Assembly: GCA_022820485.1 (NCBI GenBank)
Contig: JAJEFJ010000104.1
Coordinates: 232,213-296,212, forward strand
DNA from: Candidatus Latescibacterota bacterium
Lineage (GTDB): Bacteria; Latescibacterota; UBA2968; UBA8231
DNA: 64,000 bases
Reading direction: 5' to 3'
Position 1 is the first letter of the stretch. Each line of letters begins with the position of its first letter. The position numbers and the translations under genes were made by a program. Under the pieces are notes generated by a model. That model was not told the DNA's origin. It did not search any database and worked only from the letters and a program-made list of their open reading frames with translations. Below are positions 17,796-26,617 of this stretch, in pieces.

Positions 17796-18359
17796 TCAGG
17801 CCGCTTGATCGCAGGGCGCACAGACTAGGGCGAAACGCCGCGCACCGCCTACGTCTAGTTCGGTGGCAAAGTCCTTCTTGACCGGCACGGATTGCTCGCC
17901 GCAAAAATCGCACTTGCCGCGCTCGGCGTACTCGGAAATCGCCGCTATCTCAAACTCGACCTGTTTGCGCTTTTCGCGCCCTTGGGAAAACTGCCGCGCA
18001 AAATTGAGCACTTGCTTGTCGGTATCGCGCTCCAAGGTCCGCTCTATGATCTCGTCGAGGGCTGGATCGTCGGGTTTGCCGCCATCTTCGAGCGTGTGCC
18101 AAGCAGCGCGGCGCACCCGCGCATCTTGGTCTTCGAGCATCCGATAGAGCGCCTTCCAGACCTCGTCTATGCTGCGACGCACGTGACAGGGGCACAAAAA
18201 GGATGCCGCATGTAGGCGATCTGCTGGATCGGCACTGCGCGACAACTGCAACAGCTCTTGAATCTCTTCGCGCCCCACGCGCTGCTCGCCTGGGCGAAAA
18301 GCCGCCCGCTGATGCTTGTTCAGCCCTTGGTACCGCGCCTTGCGCCCTTTTCTGCTCAT
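17796..18359 (-). CDS. HEAT-like repeat protein with a CxxC zinc-ribbon-like tail
   Basis: A 187-aa soluble protein of unknown function. The middle has HEAT-like helices with ADRLHAASFLCPCHVRRSIDEVWKALYRMLEDQDARVRRAAWHTLEDGG. The C-terminal part has two separated CxxC pairs, GKCDFCGEQ and LVCAPCDQ, which could hold zinc. ATG 18359 is preferred because AGGAG lies eight bases upstream; TTG 18365 would be too close to it. It lies between tgt and yajC on the opposite strand, ten bases from tgt. Confidence 0.7.
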   Translation of the reverse strand: MSRKGRKARYQGLNKHQRAAFRPGEQRVGREEIQELLQLSRSADPADRLHAASFLCPCHVRRSIDEVWKALYRMLEDQDARVRRAAWHTLEDGGKPDDPALDEIIERTLERDTDKQVLNFARQFSQGREKRKQVEFEIAAISEYAERGKCDFCGEQSVPVKKDFATELDVGGARRFALVCAPCDQAA

Positions 18360-18431
18360 GGCCAATTCTCCTGTCTCAATTTTGTCATCACATCTTAATG
18401 ACGAGCGTGCTGCAATGTCAAAGGGTTTGCA

Positions 18432-18459
18432 GTAGGGGCGAGCGGTCGCTCGCCCCTAC
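18432..18459. repeat. GTAGGGGCG palindromic repeat, copy 1
   Basis: A perfect 12-bp inverted repeat beginning GTAGGGGCGAGC around a GGTC loop. Similar hairpins built on the same GTAGGGGCG arm lie at 58545-58569 and 63800-63827, all intergenic, so this looks like a dispersed REP-like family. It may stop transcription weakly, though it has no T-tract. Confidence 0.8.
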
Positions 18460-18557
18460 GATTGTCCTTATGCGGATTATCTTACGCCGGTATTACTCAG
18501 CACGGGGATTTTTATTAAATTTCCTCTGACTTTTAATCTACCGAAAGGAATTTGCCT

Positions 18558-18899
18558 GTGTTCGATCTAATTTCCACGGCCTACGCCCTCGGCGGCGGGC
18601 CCTCCGACGGCGGCCAACAGCCCAACCCCATCGCCTCGCTCCTGCCCTTTGCGCTGATGTTTCTAGTGCTCTACCTCTTGATCTTGCGGCCGCAGATGAA
18701 GAAGCAGCGGAACCAACAGCGGATGATCGACGAACTCGAAAAAAACGATGAAATCGTCACCAGTGGCGGGATCCACGGCACCATTCTCAATATCAAAGAC
18801 GATATCCTCGTGGTCAAAATCGCCGACAACGTCAAGATCGAAGTTTCGCGGGCGGCCGTTTCGCGGGTGAAGAATAAAGAAGACGACAAGGGGAAGTAG
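18558..18899 (+). CDS. yajC: Preprotein translocase subunit YajC
   Basis: A small Sec accessory subunit (113 aa) with one membrane helix, LLPFALMFLVLYLLIL, followed by RPQMKKQRNQQRMIDELEKND, and a beta domain with DEIVTSGGIHGTI. GTG 18558 is favoured over TTG 18552 because AAAGGAA stands seven bases before it. secD and secF do not follow; its stop overlaps the fmt start by one base. Confidence 0.93.
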   Translation: MFDLISTAYALGGGPSDGGQQPNPIASLLPFALMFLVLYLLILRPQMKKQRNQQRMIDELEKNDEIVTSGGIHGTILNIKDDILVVKIADNVKIEVSRAAVSRVKNKEDDKGK

Positions 18900-19822
18900 T
18901 GAGGCTTGTCTTTATGGGAACCCCGCGCTTTGCGGTTCCCTCCTTAAAAGCCCTCGCCCAGAGCCGCCATCAGATCATCGCCGTCGTCACCAATCCCGAC
19001 CGACCGCAGGGGCGGGGCCGCCAGCTTGCCAGTCCGCCCGTCAAAGAACAAGCCCTGAAGTTCGGATTAGAAGTACTGCAACCGGCCGCGGTCAACGACC
19101 CTGAGCTAGCCGCGACGCTAGCTGCACGCCCGCCCGACCTCTTTGTCGTCGTCGCCTTTTCAATTCTCCCTCGGCACCTACTCGCCATTCCCCGCCTCGG
19201 CTCAATCAACCTGCATCCTTCGCTTTTGCCAGCCTATCGCGGCGCGGCTCCCATTATCTGGGCCGTGGCCAATGGCGAGCAGGAGACGGGCATCACCACT
19301 TTTCAACTCAGCCCGCGCATCGACGCCGGGCACATCCTACTCCAGCGCCGCTTTGCCATCGGCTGTGATGAGACGGCCGGTGAGCTAGAGGCCCGCCTGT
19401 GCGTAGAGGGTGCCAAGATGATCGTGGAGACCGTCGATGGGCTAGAAGAAGGCCGCCTCACCGGACAGCCCCAAAGTACGGACGGCGTCAGTCGCGCCCC
19501 CAAGCTGACCAAGAAGGACGGCCAGATTGACTGGCACCAACCGGCTGAGCGGATCCGCAACCTTGTCCGCAGCATGAATCCCGTCCCCGGAGCCTATACC
19601 CACTGGCAGGGCAAAACGCTCAAAGTGCATCGGACTCAGCACGCTGCGAGCGGCGGCGCACCTGGCACCGTACTCTGCGCCGATGGCCGTCGAGGTTTAA
19701 CCGTGGCCTGCGGCGAAGGTGCTCTACAACTGACCCAAGTACAACCGGCGGGCAAAGCTGCCATGGAGGGAACGGCCTTTGTGCGGGGCTATCCGATTGC
19801 GGCTGGTATGCGGCTGGGCTAG
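18899..19822 (+). CDS. fmt: Methionyl-tRNA formyltransferase
   Basis: Formylates initiator Met-tRNA using 10-formyl-THF. The 307-aa protein shows RLVFMGTPRFAVPSL, TNPDRPQGRG, the active-site stretch INLHPSLLPAYRGAAPI and GITTFQLSPRIDAGHIL. The start is GTG 18899, sharing one base with the yajC stop. def is not beside it. The last 44 bases overlap the next gene. Confidence 0.96.
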   Translation: MRLVFMGTPRFAVPSLKALAQSRHQIIAVVTNPDRPQGRGRQLASPPVKEQALKFGLEVLQPAAVNDPELAATLAARPPDLFVVVAFSILPRHLLAIPRLGSINLHPSLLPAYRGAAPIIWAVANGEQETGITTFQLSPRIDAGHILLQRRFAIGCDETAGELEARLCVEGAKMIVETVDGLEEGRLTGQPQSTDGVSRAPKLTKKDGQIDWHQPAERIRNLVRSMNPVPGAYTHWQGKTLKVHRTQHAASGGAPGTVLCADGRRGLTVACGEGALQLTQVQPAGKAAMEGTAFVRGYPIAAGMRLG

Positions 19823-20276
19823 CCTGCTCCTCGTCCTGTTCGCGGAGCGACCGGCCTGCGCCACAGAGACAGAGGCCGATTCGACTCGTACCGTGCCGTC
19901 CGGCCTCAGTACTGAGGCCGCCACCCTGCCTTCGGCGCATGGTGCGCTCCTGCGCTCGGCCGTGTTGCCCGGCTGGGGCCAGTTCTACAATGGCCGCCCC
20001 GTCAAGGGACTGATCTTCGGCGCGGCAAGCGCGACGGCCCTCACCTCGGTTGTGGTCGAGCATCGCCGCATCCGCTCTGCACCCACGCCCGAGGAACACC
20101 AAGACCGCACCGCCCGCCGCAACAGTCGCCTGCTCTATTTCGCGCTCTCGGTCGCCTTGGCCGCCATCGACGCCTATGTCGATGCCCATCTCGCGGACTT
20201 TGGGGCCGAGGCTGCGATGCAAGTGGAGATGCAGCGCGACAAAGCGTGGCTCAGGCTGAAAGTACCGCTGCCTTAG
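19779..20276 (+). CDS. DUF5683-like membrane protein
   Basis: A 165-aa protein with an N-terminal signal or anchor (SLLLVLFAERPACA) and then LLRSAVLPGWGQFYNGRPVKGLIFGAASATAL and RRNSRLLYFALSVALAAIDAYVDAHL. The pattern of PGWGQ-NG-KG followed by a second helix with a DAYVDAHL motif is that of DUF5683 proteins common in FCB bacteria; their function is unknown. The TTG start at 19779 is supported by GGAGGG eight bases upstream, inside fmt. TTG 19797 is an alternative. It meets a leftward gene tail to tail with a 4-base overlap. Confidence 0.7.
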   Translation: MCGAIRLRLVCGWASLLLVLFAERPACATETEADSTRTVPSGLSTEAATLPSAHGALLRSAVLPGWGQFYNGRPVKGLIFGAASATALTSVVVEHRRIRSAPTPEEHQDRTARRNSRLLYFALSVALAAIDAYVDAHLADFGAEAAMQVEMQRDKAWLRLKVPLP

Positions 20277-20629
20277 CGGCGCTGCTCAATTCGCTCGACG
20301 CGGCGTCTCAGCAGCTTGAGCCGGTCGAATGCGAACGGCATATACTGCCAAAAGTAGTGGTAGGTGGTTTGGATCCGGCGACGGCGCTCCAAGTAGGTGA
20401 GCTCGCGCTCGAGTTCGATGGAGAGCTGGTCGGAGAAAAACAACACTAGCGGATGGGCGTTGAGCAGGCTACCGAGCCGCGCGGTGCGACCTCGGGACAG
20501 CATCTGCACCCGGAAGGCGAGCTGCCGCAGATTGCGCAAAGCTACTAGCCGCCCCAATATCGCATAGGCCGCATAGGCTAGGCAGATTAGGAAGACCCCG
20601 CAGGCAACATATGTGAAGTAGTAGAACAT
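20273..20629 (-). CDS. Small membrane protein of unknown function
   Basis: A 118-aa protein with one N-terminal membrane helix (FTYVACGVFLICLAYAAYAIL) and a very basic, Arg/Leu-rich helical remainder (LVALRNLRQLAFRVQMLSRG, ELTYLERRRRIQ). It is probably anchored with the basic part in the cytoplasm. Not recognised. It converges on the DUF5683 gene with a 4-base overlap, and the region upstream of it has no other gene. Confidence 0.6.
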   Translation of the reverse strand: MFYYFTYVACGVFLICLAYAAYAILGRLVALRNLRQLAFRVQMLSRGRTARLGSLLNAHPLVLFFSDQLSIELERELTYLERRRRIQTTYHYFWQYMPFAFDRLKLLRRRVERIEQRR

Positions 20630-20682
20630 ATAGGTATCAGCCTCGCATCACGCCTAATTTTAAATATCTAATACGCGGCTCG

Positions 20683-20799
20683 ATGGCTCAAGCCCATTGC
20701 CTATGTGCTAACGGTGATAAAATAGGACCCAGTTTCTCTGACCGCGACGACTACACGGCCGCGGACCTCAACATGGGCGTGGTGATCAACGGCGGCTGA
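20683..20799 (+). pseudogene. Possible remnant of a short-chain dehydrogenase C-terminus
   Basis: A 38-codon frame whose last 20 codons read SDRDDYTAADLNMGVVINGG, similar in order to the SD-x-x-DY-TG-x-x-LNVDGG ending of short-chain dehydrogenases. Nothing of the Rossmann core is present upstream, so it is most likely a decayed fragment or chance. The surrounding 220 bases hold no other gene; the tRNA promoter follows. Confidence 0.25.
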
Positions 20800-20809
20800 A
20801 CTCGCCTCC

Positions 20810-20838
20810 TTGACGATGTAGCGGGGGATTGCTTATCT
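20810..20838 (+). promoter_or_regulatory. Promoter of the tRNA-Ala gene
   Basis: TTGACG (20810-20815), 17-bp spacer, TTATCT (20833-20838). The predicted transcript start near 20845 is about seven bases before the mature tRNA. Confidence 0.7.
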
Positions 20839-20851
20839 TTTTTGCTCTTGT

Positions 20852-20927
20852 GGGGCTGTAGCTCAGTTGGGAGAGCGCCTGAATGGCATTCAGGAGGTCA
20901 GGGGTTCGATTCCCCTCAGCTCCACCA
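20852..20927 (+). tRNA. tRNA-Ala (anticodon GGC)
   Basis: A full cloverleaf: acceptor GGGGCTG pairs with CAGCTCC, D-arm GCTCAGTTGGGAGAGC, anticodon stem CCTGA/TCAGG around ATGGCAT with anticodon GGC, T-arm AGGGGTTCGATTCCCCT. The 3' CCA is encoded. It reads GCC/GCU alanine codons, which are frequent here. Confidence 0.97.
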
Positions 20928-20946
20928 TGATAAGCTGTCAGGTAAT

Positions 20947-20983
20947 AAAGGGTTTACGACATGCCGTCGCAGACCCTTTTTTT
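20947..20983 (+). terminator. Terminator after tRNA-Ala
   Basis: AAAGGGT pairs with ACCCTTT around an inner CGAC/GTCG stem and is followed by a run of seven T. It ends the tRNA transcript before mfd. Confidence 0.8.
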
Positions 20984-21060
20984 CGGATTTCCCGACCGTG
21001 AACATGCCCCTCCGGCTGTTTTCGCCGCACAAATTTCTCTACTAGCACGTTGAGAACAGA

Positions 21061-24000
21061 ATGGATTCAGCCCATTCACTCGACCACATCGTTCGCCTGA
21101 CGTCCCAGACGGGCCACTTCAAAGAGGTCGTCGCCCGGCTTGCCAATGGACAGCAACACCTCCTGTTCCACGGGCTGCCTACGGCCCTAGCCGCGTTTCT
21201 CGCCAGCCACATCCGCACAGCTCTCGAACGCCTCGTGCTCATCGTCGCGGCCGACGAGGACCGCGCCGAGCGGTGGCGTGACGACCTCCAAATAATCGCC
21301 GGTGAGCAAATGGTCCATTACTTCCCCGCTTGGGACGTTGGAATCTACGACCGGCAGTCCCCGGGCCCCGAAATTACGAGCTTGCGCGTGGCCGCCGCCG
21401 CTCGGCTCATGCGCGGCGAACCGGCCATTATTGTCGCCCCGGCCGCGGCCCTGCTCGATCCGCTAATCCCACCTCATGCCCTCGAATTGGGCACGGAGGT
21501 CCTCAAGGTGGGGGAGGAACGCGACCTCGATGCGCTCTGCTCGCACTGGGTCGCCTGTGGCTTCGATCGCGTGGCAGCCATCGACGGCATCGGGCAGTTC
21601 AGCCTGCGCGGCGGCATCCTCGACATATACCCTTTCGGCGTTGAGCATCCCTACCGCTGCGAGTTCTTCGGCGATGAAATCGAATCCATCCGCCGCTTCG
21701 ACGTCAGCACCCAGCGCTCGCTGAGCACCTGCGAAGAGGCTTGGGTGCTGCCGGCACGCGAGGTGCTGCTCGATTCTCCCTTTTACGAAGATTACCTCCA
21801 GCGGATTGAGGCCGCTGGCGCGGCAGAAGCCCTCGCTCCGCTGAAAGACCAGCTAGAGCTAGGCGAGTCGCTCGACGGCATTGAGAGCTACATCTCCCTG
21901 CTCTACGGCCGCGACGATGGGCTTTTCGAGTACCTCAAAGAGCCGGTGATTTTTTTGCAGGAGCGCGAGGACATCGCCACAGCCCTCGACAAGGCCCTAA
22001 CCAAGCCGCGCCAAGAGTACGAGCGATCGCGGCAAAAGGAATCGCTGCTGCCCCCGTCAGCACTCCTGCGCGATGGGGATTGGCTCCTCGCGCAGCTCGA
22101 CAACCGCACCCGACTCGAACCAGCGCCCTTGGGCCAACTCGACGACGCAGTCCGCTTCGAGGCCGCGGAGCCGCGCGTCTTTGCCGGCGAGCGCGCCCTC
22201 CTCCAGCAGGAAATCGACCGGCTCGCAACCGAGTCCTACGCCATCCACATCCGCTGCGAGACCAAGGGGCAAGCGAGTCGCTTACAAGAAATTTTCGCCG
22301 ACTGCCCCGAGATCCACTTCGGGCTTGGTTCGCTGCACCGGGGATTCACCTTTCCACAAGCCCAGCTAGCTCTGCTCAATGACCACGAGATTTTTAGCCG
22401 CCAGAAGCGCCGCTACCGCTACCGCCGGTTCAAGGCAGCCAAGTCCATCGCCAACTACGGTGCCTTGCAGCGCGGCGATTTCGTCGTCCACATCGACCAC
22501 GGCATTGGCCGCTACTCGGGCATCCGCCGCCTGCGGATCGGCGGACGCGAGCACGATTGCCTCGCCGTGACCTATCAGGACCAAGACCGCGTCTTCGTCC
22601 CCGTCGAACAACTCGACCGCCTGCGCAAGTATTCCAGCGCCGAGGGCGAAGTGCCCCTGCTCAGCAAGCTGGGCAGTGCCGCGTGGGAAAAACTCAAGGA
22701 GCGCACGCGCGAAGAGATATTCAAAATGGCCAGCGAGCTGGTACATCTCTACGCCGAGCGCAAGGCAAGGCCCGGCTTCGTGTTCTCTGCCGATGGCCCT
22801 CTACACCGCGAGCTAGAAGCGGCCTTTCCCTTCCAAGAGACGCCCGACCAGTTGCGCACCATGGAAGAAGTCAAAAAGGACATGGAAGAGCCGCACCCGA
22901 TGGATCGCCTAGTCTGCGGCGACGTGGGCTACGGCAAGACCGAAGTCGCCGTGCGCGCTGCCTTCAAGGCCGTCTGTGACCACAAGCAGACCGCCGTGCT
23001 GGTACCCACCACCATTCTCGCCGAGCAGCACTACCAAACCTTCTCAGAACGCATGGGGCACACCCCAGCGCGCGTCGAGGTACTCAGCCGCTTCCGCTCC
23101 CCCAAGGAGCAGCAGCAGATCCTCCGAGACCTCAAAAACGGCCACATCGATGTGCTCATCGGCACCCACCGCATCCTCTCCAAGGACATCCGCTTCCGCG
23201 ACTTAGGGCTTTTAATCGTCGATGAGGAGCAGCGCTTTGGAGTCCGCCACAAGGAGCGGCTCAAACAGCTCAAGCGGCTCGTCGATGTGCTGACCCTGAC
23301 GGCGACCCCGATCCCGCGCACCCTGCACATGTCGATGATGGGCGCTCGGGACATGTCGGTGATTAATACCCCGCCGCAGGATCGCCTGCCCATCCACACC
23401 GAGATCCTAGCTTTTGACGAGAGCCGCATTGCCGAGGCCATCCACCGCGAGGTCGAGCGCGGCGGTCAGGTTTACGTCGTCCACAACCGAGTGCAGTCGA
23501 TTCAGCGGCTCGCGGAATACCTGCAAGACCTCCTGCCGCAGGTGCGCTTCGGCGTCGCCCACGGGCAGATGCCCCCCAGGCAGCTAGAGAAGGTCATGGT
23601 CGGTTTCTTGGAACGAAAGTACGACTGTTTAGTCTGCACTATGATCATTGAATCGGGTATCGACATTCCTTCGGTCAACACCATCATCGTCAACCGCGCC
23701 GATGCGCTGGGACTGAGCCAGCTCTACCAAATCAGAGGCCGGGTCGGCCGCTCCAACGAGCGCGCCTACGCCTATCTGCTGGTGCCCAAGGGCAAAAGGC
23801 TGACCAAGAAGAGCCGCATGCGCCTACGCGCCATTGAGGAATTCGCCGATTTAGGGTCTGGGTTCAACATTGCCATGCGCGATCTAGAGATTCGCGGTGC
23901 TGGCAACCTAGTCGGGGCGCAGCAACACGGATTTATCGCCGCGGTCGGCTTCGACCTCTACTGCCGCTTGCTCGACGAGGCCATGCGCGAAATCAAGGGC

Positions 24001-24459
24001 GAGTACACACCCGACAACCCCGAACCGGAAATAAAAATCGCGGTCTCAGCTTATATTCCAGATGAGTACCTGCACGACCCAGACCAAAAGATGGAGTTCT
24101 ACCAGCGCTTAGCCGACGCTGGTCGCATTGTCGAACTTTTGGATATCCGCGAAGAGATGCAAGATCGCTTTGGCCGCCTGCCCCAGCCAGCGCGCTCGCT
24201 AATGCACATCATGGAAATCAAGATCATGGCCCGCCAGCTCGGCCTCGCAAGCGTCCGGTTGGAGCAGAGTCGCTTGCGCTTGGCCTTTCCGCCAGACAGG
24301 CCCGTCTCACCAGCCGACATCCAGAAGATGGTAGAGCAGTGTTCTGTCCAGCTAGATTTCGACTTGGGTGAGCAACTCGAGATTGAGGTGCGGGTGCCGG
24401 GCCGCGACGAGATAGAGCGCTTGGAAAAGACGCGCAATATCCTGGAGGAAATCCTCTGA
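21061..24459 (+). CDS. mfd: Transcription-repair coupling factor Mfd
   Basis: Mfd removes RNA polymerase stalled at DNA lesions and recruits UvrA. At 1132 aa it is full length. The order is the UvrB-homology domains (YFPAWDVGIYDRQSPGPE, FSLRGGILDIYPFG), the RNA-polymerase interacting domain around YGALQRGDFVVHIDHGIGRYSGIRRL, the helicase with Walker A GDVGYGKTEVAVRAAF and VDEEQRFG, motif VI region QIRGRVGRSNERAYAYLL, the TRG motif GSGFNIAMRDLEIRGAGNLVG, and the C-terminal D7 domain. ATG 21061 follows TTGAGAA. Its last codons carry GGAGGA, which also serves as ribosome site for the next gene. Confidence 0.98.
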   Translation: MDSAHSLDHIVRLTSQTGHFKEVVARLANGQQHLLFHGLPTALAAFLASHIRTALERLVLIVAADEDRAERWRDDLQIIAGEQMVHYFPAWDVGIYDRQSPGPEITSLRVAAAARLMRGEPAIIVAPAAALLDPLIPPHALELGTEVLKVGEERDLDALCSHWVACGFDRVAAIDGIGQFSLRGGILDIYPFGVEHPYRCEFFGDEIESIRRFDVSTQRSLSTCEEAWVLPAREVLLDSPFYEDYLQRIEAAGAAEALAPLKDQLELGESLDGIESYISLLYGRDDGLFEYLKEPVIFLQEREDIATALDKALTKPRQEYERSRQKESLLPPSALLRDGDWLLAQLDNRTRLEPAPLGQLDDAVRFEAAEPRVFAGERALLQQEIDRLATESYAIHIRCETKGQASRLQEIFADCPEIHFGLGSLHRGFTFPQAQLALLNDHEIFSRQKRRYRYRRFKAAKSIANYGALQRGDFVVHIDHGIGRYSGIRRLRIGGREHDCLAVTYQDQDRVFVPVEQLDRLRKYSSAEGEVPLLSKLGSAAWEKLKERTREEIFKMASELVHLYAERKARPGFVFSADGPLHRELEAAFPFQETPDQLRTMEEVKKDMEEPHPMDRLVCGDVGYGKTEVAVRAAFKAVCDHKQTAVLVPTTILAEQHYQTFSERMGHTPARVEVLSRFRSPKEQQQILRDLKNGHIDVLIGTHRILSKDIRFRDLGLLIVDEEQRFGVRHKERLKQLKRLVDVLTLTATPIPRTLHMSMMGARDMSVINTPPQDRLPIHTEILAFDESRIAEAIHREVERGGQVYVVHNRVQSIQRLAEYLQDLLPQVRFGVAHGQMPPRQLEKVMVGFLERKYDCLVCTMIIESGIDIPSVNTIIVNRADALGLSQLYQIRGRVGRSNERAYAYLLVPKGKRLTKKSRMRLRAIEEFADLGSGFNIAMRDLEIRGAGNLVGAQQHGFIAAVGFDLYCRLLDEAMREIKGEYTPDNPEPEIKIAVSAYIPDEYLHDPDQKMEFYQRLADAGRIVELLDIREEMQDRFGRLPQPARSLMHIMEIKIMARQLGLASVRLEQSRLRLAFPPDRPVSPADIQKMVEQCSVQLDFDLGEQLEIEVRVPGRDEIERLEKTRNILEEIL

Positions 24460-25277
24460 ACGCACTGCTTGCCATCGCGCTCGCACTCGGCGCACTGCCG
24501 GGGTGCGAATCGTCGCGCAGCCGCGACATCGTCGCCCGCGTCGGAGATGCCGAACTCACCGAGAGCGAGATTGCCAGTCAACTCGCGCCCGACCTCGACG
24601 CCGAGCTCGCCGAAGAGGAGCGGGCGCAACTAATCGAGGACTGGGTGCGCCAAGAACTGCTCTATCAGGAAGCGCTCGACCGCGGGCTCCACCAACAAGC
24701 GCGGCTCAAAACGCTCCTAGCCCAGATGCGGCGAGACCTACTAGTGGCGGCCTTGCTCGACTCCGAGTTCCAAGACCAAGAGCTCGTCTTCAGCGAGGCT
24801 GCAATCCACCGCTACTACGACGAGCACCAAGCCGATTTTCGCCGACAGCACCCCGAGATTAGGGCGCGGCACATTCTCTTGACTAGCCAGCGCGAGGCCA
24901 GCGCCCGGCGTCAAACCCTGCTGCAGCGCGGCGAGAGTTTTGCCGAGGTGGCTCGCAAGTACTCGCACGATGCCGCCACCCGCAACGAAGGAGGCGAGTT
25001 GGGCTATTTCTCCGAAGTAGAAAATCCCATCCTGTGGGCCGCGTGCCAAGGACTACCGCTCAAGATCATTTCCGAGCCAGTGCCGACCGAGTACGGCTAT
25101 CACCTCATTCAGGTCCTAGAGCACTGCGAGGCTGGCACAGTCCGCGACCTAACACAGGTGCGTTCCCAGATCGTCGAGGCACTGGTGCGCCAGCATCATC
25201 AATCGCAGCTCGACCAACTCGTCGCCAAACTCAAAAAATCCACAGACTGGGCTATCGCAGCCCCCACCAAGCCCTGA
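24456..25277 (+). CDS. Lipoprotein PpiC-type peptidyl-prolyl isomerase with apparent CTG start
   Basis: A parvulin-like folding factor of 273 aa. The frame has no ATG, GTG or TTG between an in-frame stop at 24384 and a GTG at 24645, which would cut off the secretion signal and the start of the chaperone domain. CTG at 24456 overlaps the mfd TGA (CTGA) and has GGAGGA seven to eight bases upstream. It yields a lipoprotein signal, NALLAIALALGALPGC, and then IVARVGDAELTESEIASQL, the usual SurA-like opening. The PpiC domain spans about residues 130-240 (RARHILLTSQREAS, ELGYFSEVENPI, PVPTEYGYHLIQVLE). It is probably anchored in the periplasm and works with the SurA-like protein encoded next. Confidence 0.82.
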   Translation: MNALLAIALALGALPGCESSRSRDIVARVGDAELTESEIASQLAPDLDAELAEEERAQLIEDWVRQELLYQEALDRGLHQQARLKTLLAQMRRDLLVAALLDSEFQDQELVFSEAAIHRYYDEHQADFRRQHPEIRARHILLTSQREASARRQTLLQRGESFAEVARKYSHDAATRNEGGELGYFSEVENPILWAACQGLPLKIISEPVPTEYGYHLIQVLEHCEAGTVRDLTQVRSQIVEALVRQHHQSQLDQLVAKLKKSTDWAIAAPTKP

Positions 25278-25279
25278 TT

Positions 25280-26617
25280 ATGCTACTGCATTCGCCAACT
25301 CGCCTGTTTTTTGCGCTCTGCCTCGCGCTGTGTATCGCGCCGCGCGCCGGGGCCTTGCCCGAACTCATCGACCGCATCGTCGCCACCGTTGACAACCACA
25401 CGATCCTTTGGTCCGAACTCAACTACCGACTGCGCTTTGAAGCCGAGCAGCGCGGGCTGTCAATTTTTGTCGAATCCGAGCAAATCACGGCGCTCCGCCG
25501 CGAGATCCTCGACGCCATGATCGACGAGCAAGTACTGGTCCTCAAGGCCCAACAGGACAGCATTCAGATCGATCCCTCCGAAGTCGAGGAAATGCTCGGC
25601 CAGCAGTTCCAGATGGCTAAGAGCAGCATGGACGACGGAGAATTCGCGCAGATGCTAGAGCGCGTGGGCTTGAGCGAGCGCCAGCTCAAGGCCCGTTACC
25701 GCAAGGAAATTCGCCATCGCCTGCTCTCGCGCCAGCTGCGCGCCTTTGTCTCGTATCGGGTACACGTTAGCCACCGCGACGTAGAAGAATTTCTCGTCGC
25801 CCACCAAGACACCTTGCCTTCCCAAATCTCGCTCAGCCACATTCTGATCCAGGTTCTTCCCAGCGATGAAGTGCTACAAGAAAAGCGGGCGCGAGTCGAA
25901 GAGATTCAGGCTCTGCTGGACGCTGGCGGCGATTTCGCTACCATAGCCCGCACCCACTCTGAAGATCCCGGCAGCGCCTCGCTCGGCGGCGACTTGGGCT
26001 GTTTCTCGCCTGGGACTTTGGTGCCCGAGTTCGAAGAAGCGGCCTTTGCCCTCAAACCGGGCCAGACCAGCGAGCCGGTTTTGAGTCCCTATGGCTACCA
26101 CTTGATACAGGTGCGCGAAAAGCGCGAAGACTCCATCTGCGCCAGCCACATTCTCGTCTTGGCCCAAACCTCGGAAAGCGACCAAGAGCGGGCGCGGGAA
26201 ACCCTAGAGGATTTGCGCCACCGCGCCCAGAACGGCGAGGAGTTTTCCCAACTCGCCCGCCAGTATTCGGCCAACCCGCAGACGGCCATGCAGGGCGGTT
26301 TCTGGGGCACCTTCCCTAAAAACCAGATCCCCGCATTCCTCCAGCCTTACCTCCGCAGCCTCAAGCTGGGCGAGGTCAGCGAACCCTTCTTTTTTGACGA
26401 TGGCGGTCTCATCGTCAAAATTGACGACGATCAAGCCATAATCGAGGGCCTGATCCGCGAAAGCCGCACCGCCCAAGCCGTGCGCCAATTAATCGACGAA
26501 TACCGGCAGCAAATCCACATCGAGGTTCGGCTCGACGAGGAAAACTTGCGCCGACCAGTACAGAATGCGACTGGATATCTTTCTGAAGAACACGGGGCTG
26601 ATCAAGCAGCGCAGTGA
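25280..26617 (+). CDS. surA: SurA-like periplasmic chaperone with two PpiC domains
   Basis: A 445-aa periplasmic chaperone and proline isomerase for outer-membrane proteins. It has a signal peptide (LFFALCLALCIAPRAGA), an N-terminal SurA domain (IVATVDNHTILWSELNYRL ... LDAMIDEQVLVLKAQ), a first PpiC domain (LSHILIQVLPSD, GSASLGGDLGCFSPG, LSPYGYHLIQVRE) and a second (ASHILVLAQTSES, MQGGFWGTFPKNQIP). ATG 25280 directly follows the stop of the preceding isomerase; the frame extends upstream only as a shadow. The 3' end overlaps the S4-domain gene by 53 bases. Confidence 0.93.
   Translation: MLLHSPTRLFFALCLALCIAPRAGALPELIDRIVATVDNHTILWSELNYRLRFEAEQRGLSIFVESEQITALRREILDAMIDEQVLVLKAQQDSIQIDPSEVEEMLGQQFQMAKSSMDDGEFAQMLERVGLSERQLKARYRKEIRHRLLSRQLRAFVSYRVHVSHRDVEEFLVAHQDTLPSQISLSHILIQVLPSDEVLQEKRARVEEIQALLDAGGDFATIARTHSEDPGSASLGGDLGCFSPGTLVPEFEEAAFALKPGQTSEPVLSPYGYHLIQVREKREDSICASHILVLAQTSESDQERARETLEDLRHRAQNGEEFSQLARQYSANPQTAMQGGFWGTFPKNQIPAFLQPYLRSLKLGEVSEPFFFDDGGLIVKIDDDQAIIEGLIRESRTAQAVRQLIDEYRQQIHIEVRLDEENLRRPVQNATGYLSEEHGADQAAQ

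Noticed and set aside
17796..18359. HEAT-like protein as a possible SecA-type SEC-C zinc protein
   Set aside because: The CxxC pairs are too far apart and lack the CPCGSGKKxKxC pattern.
25034..25279. Upstream extension of the SurA-like frame
   Set aside because: It lies inside the preceding PpiC gene in another frame; the signal peptide starts at ATG 25280.
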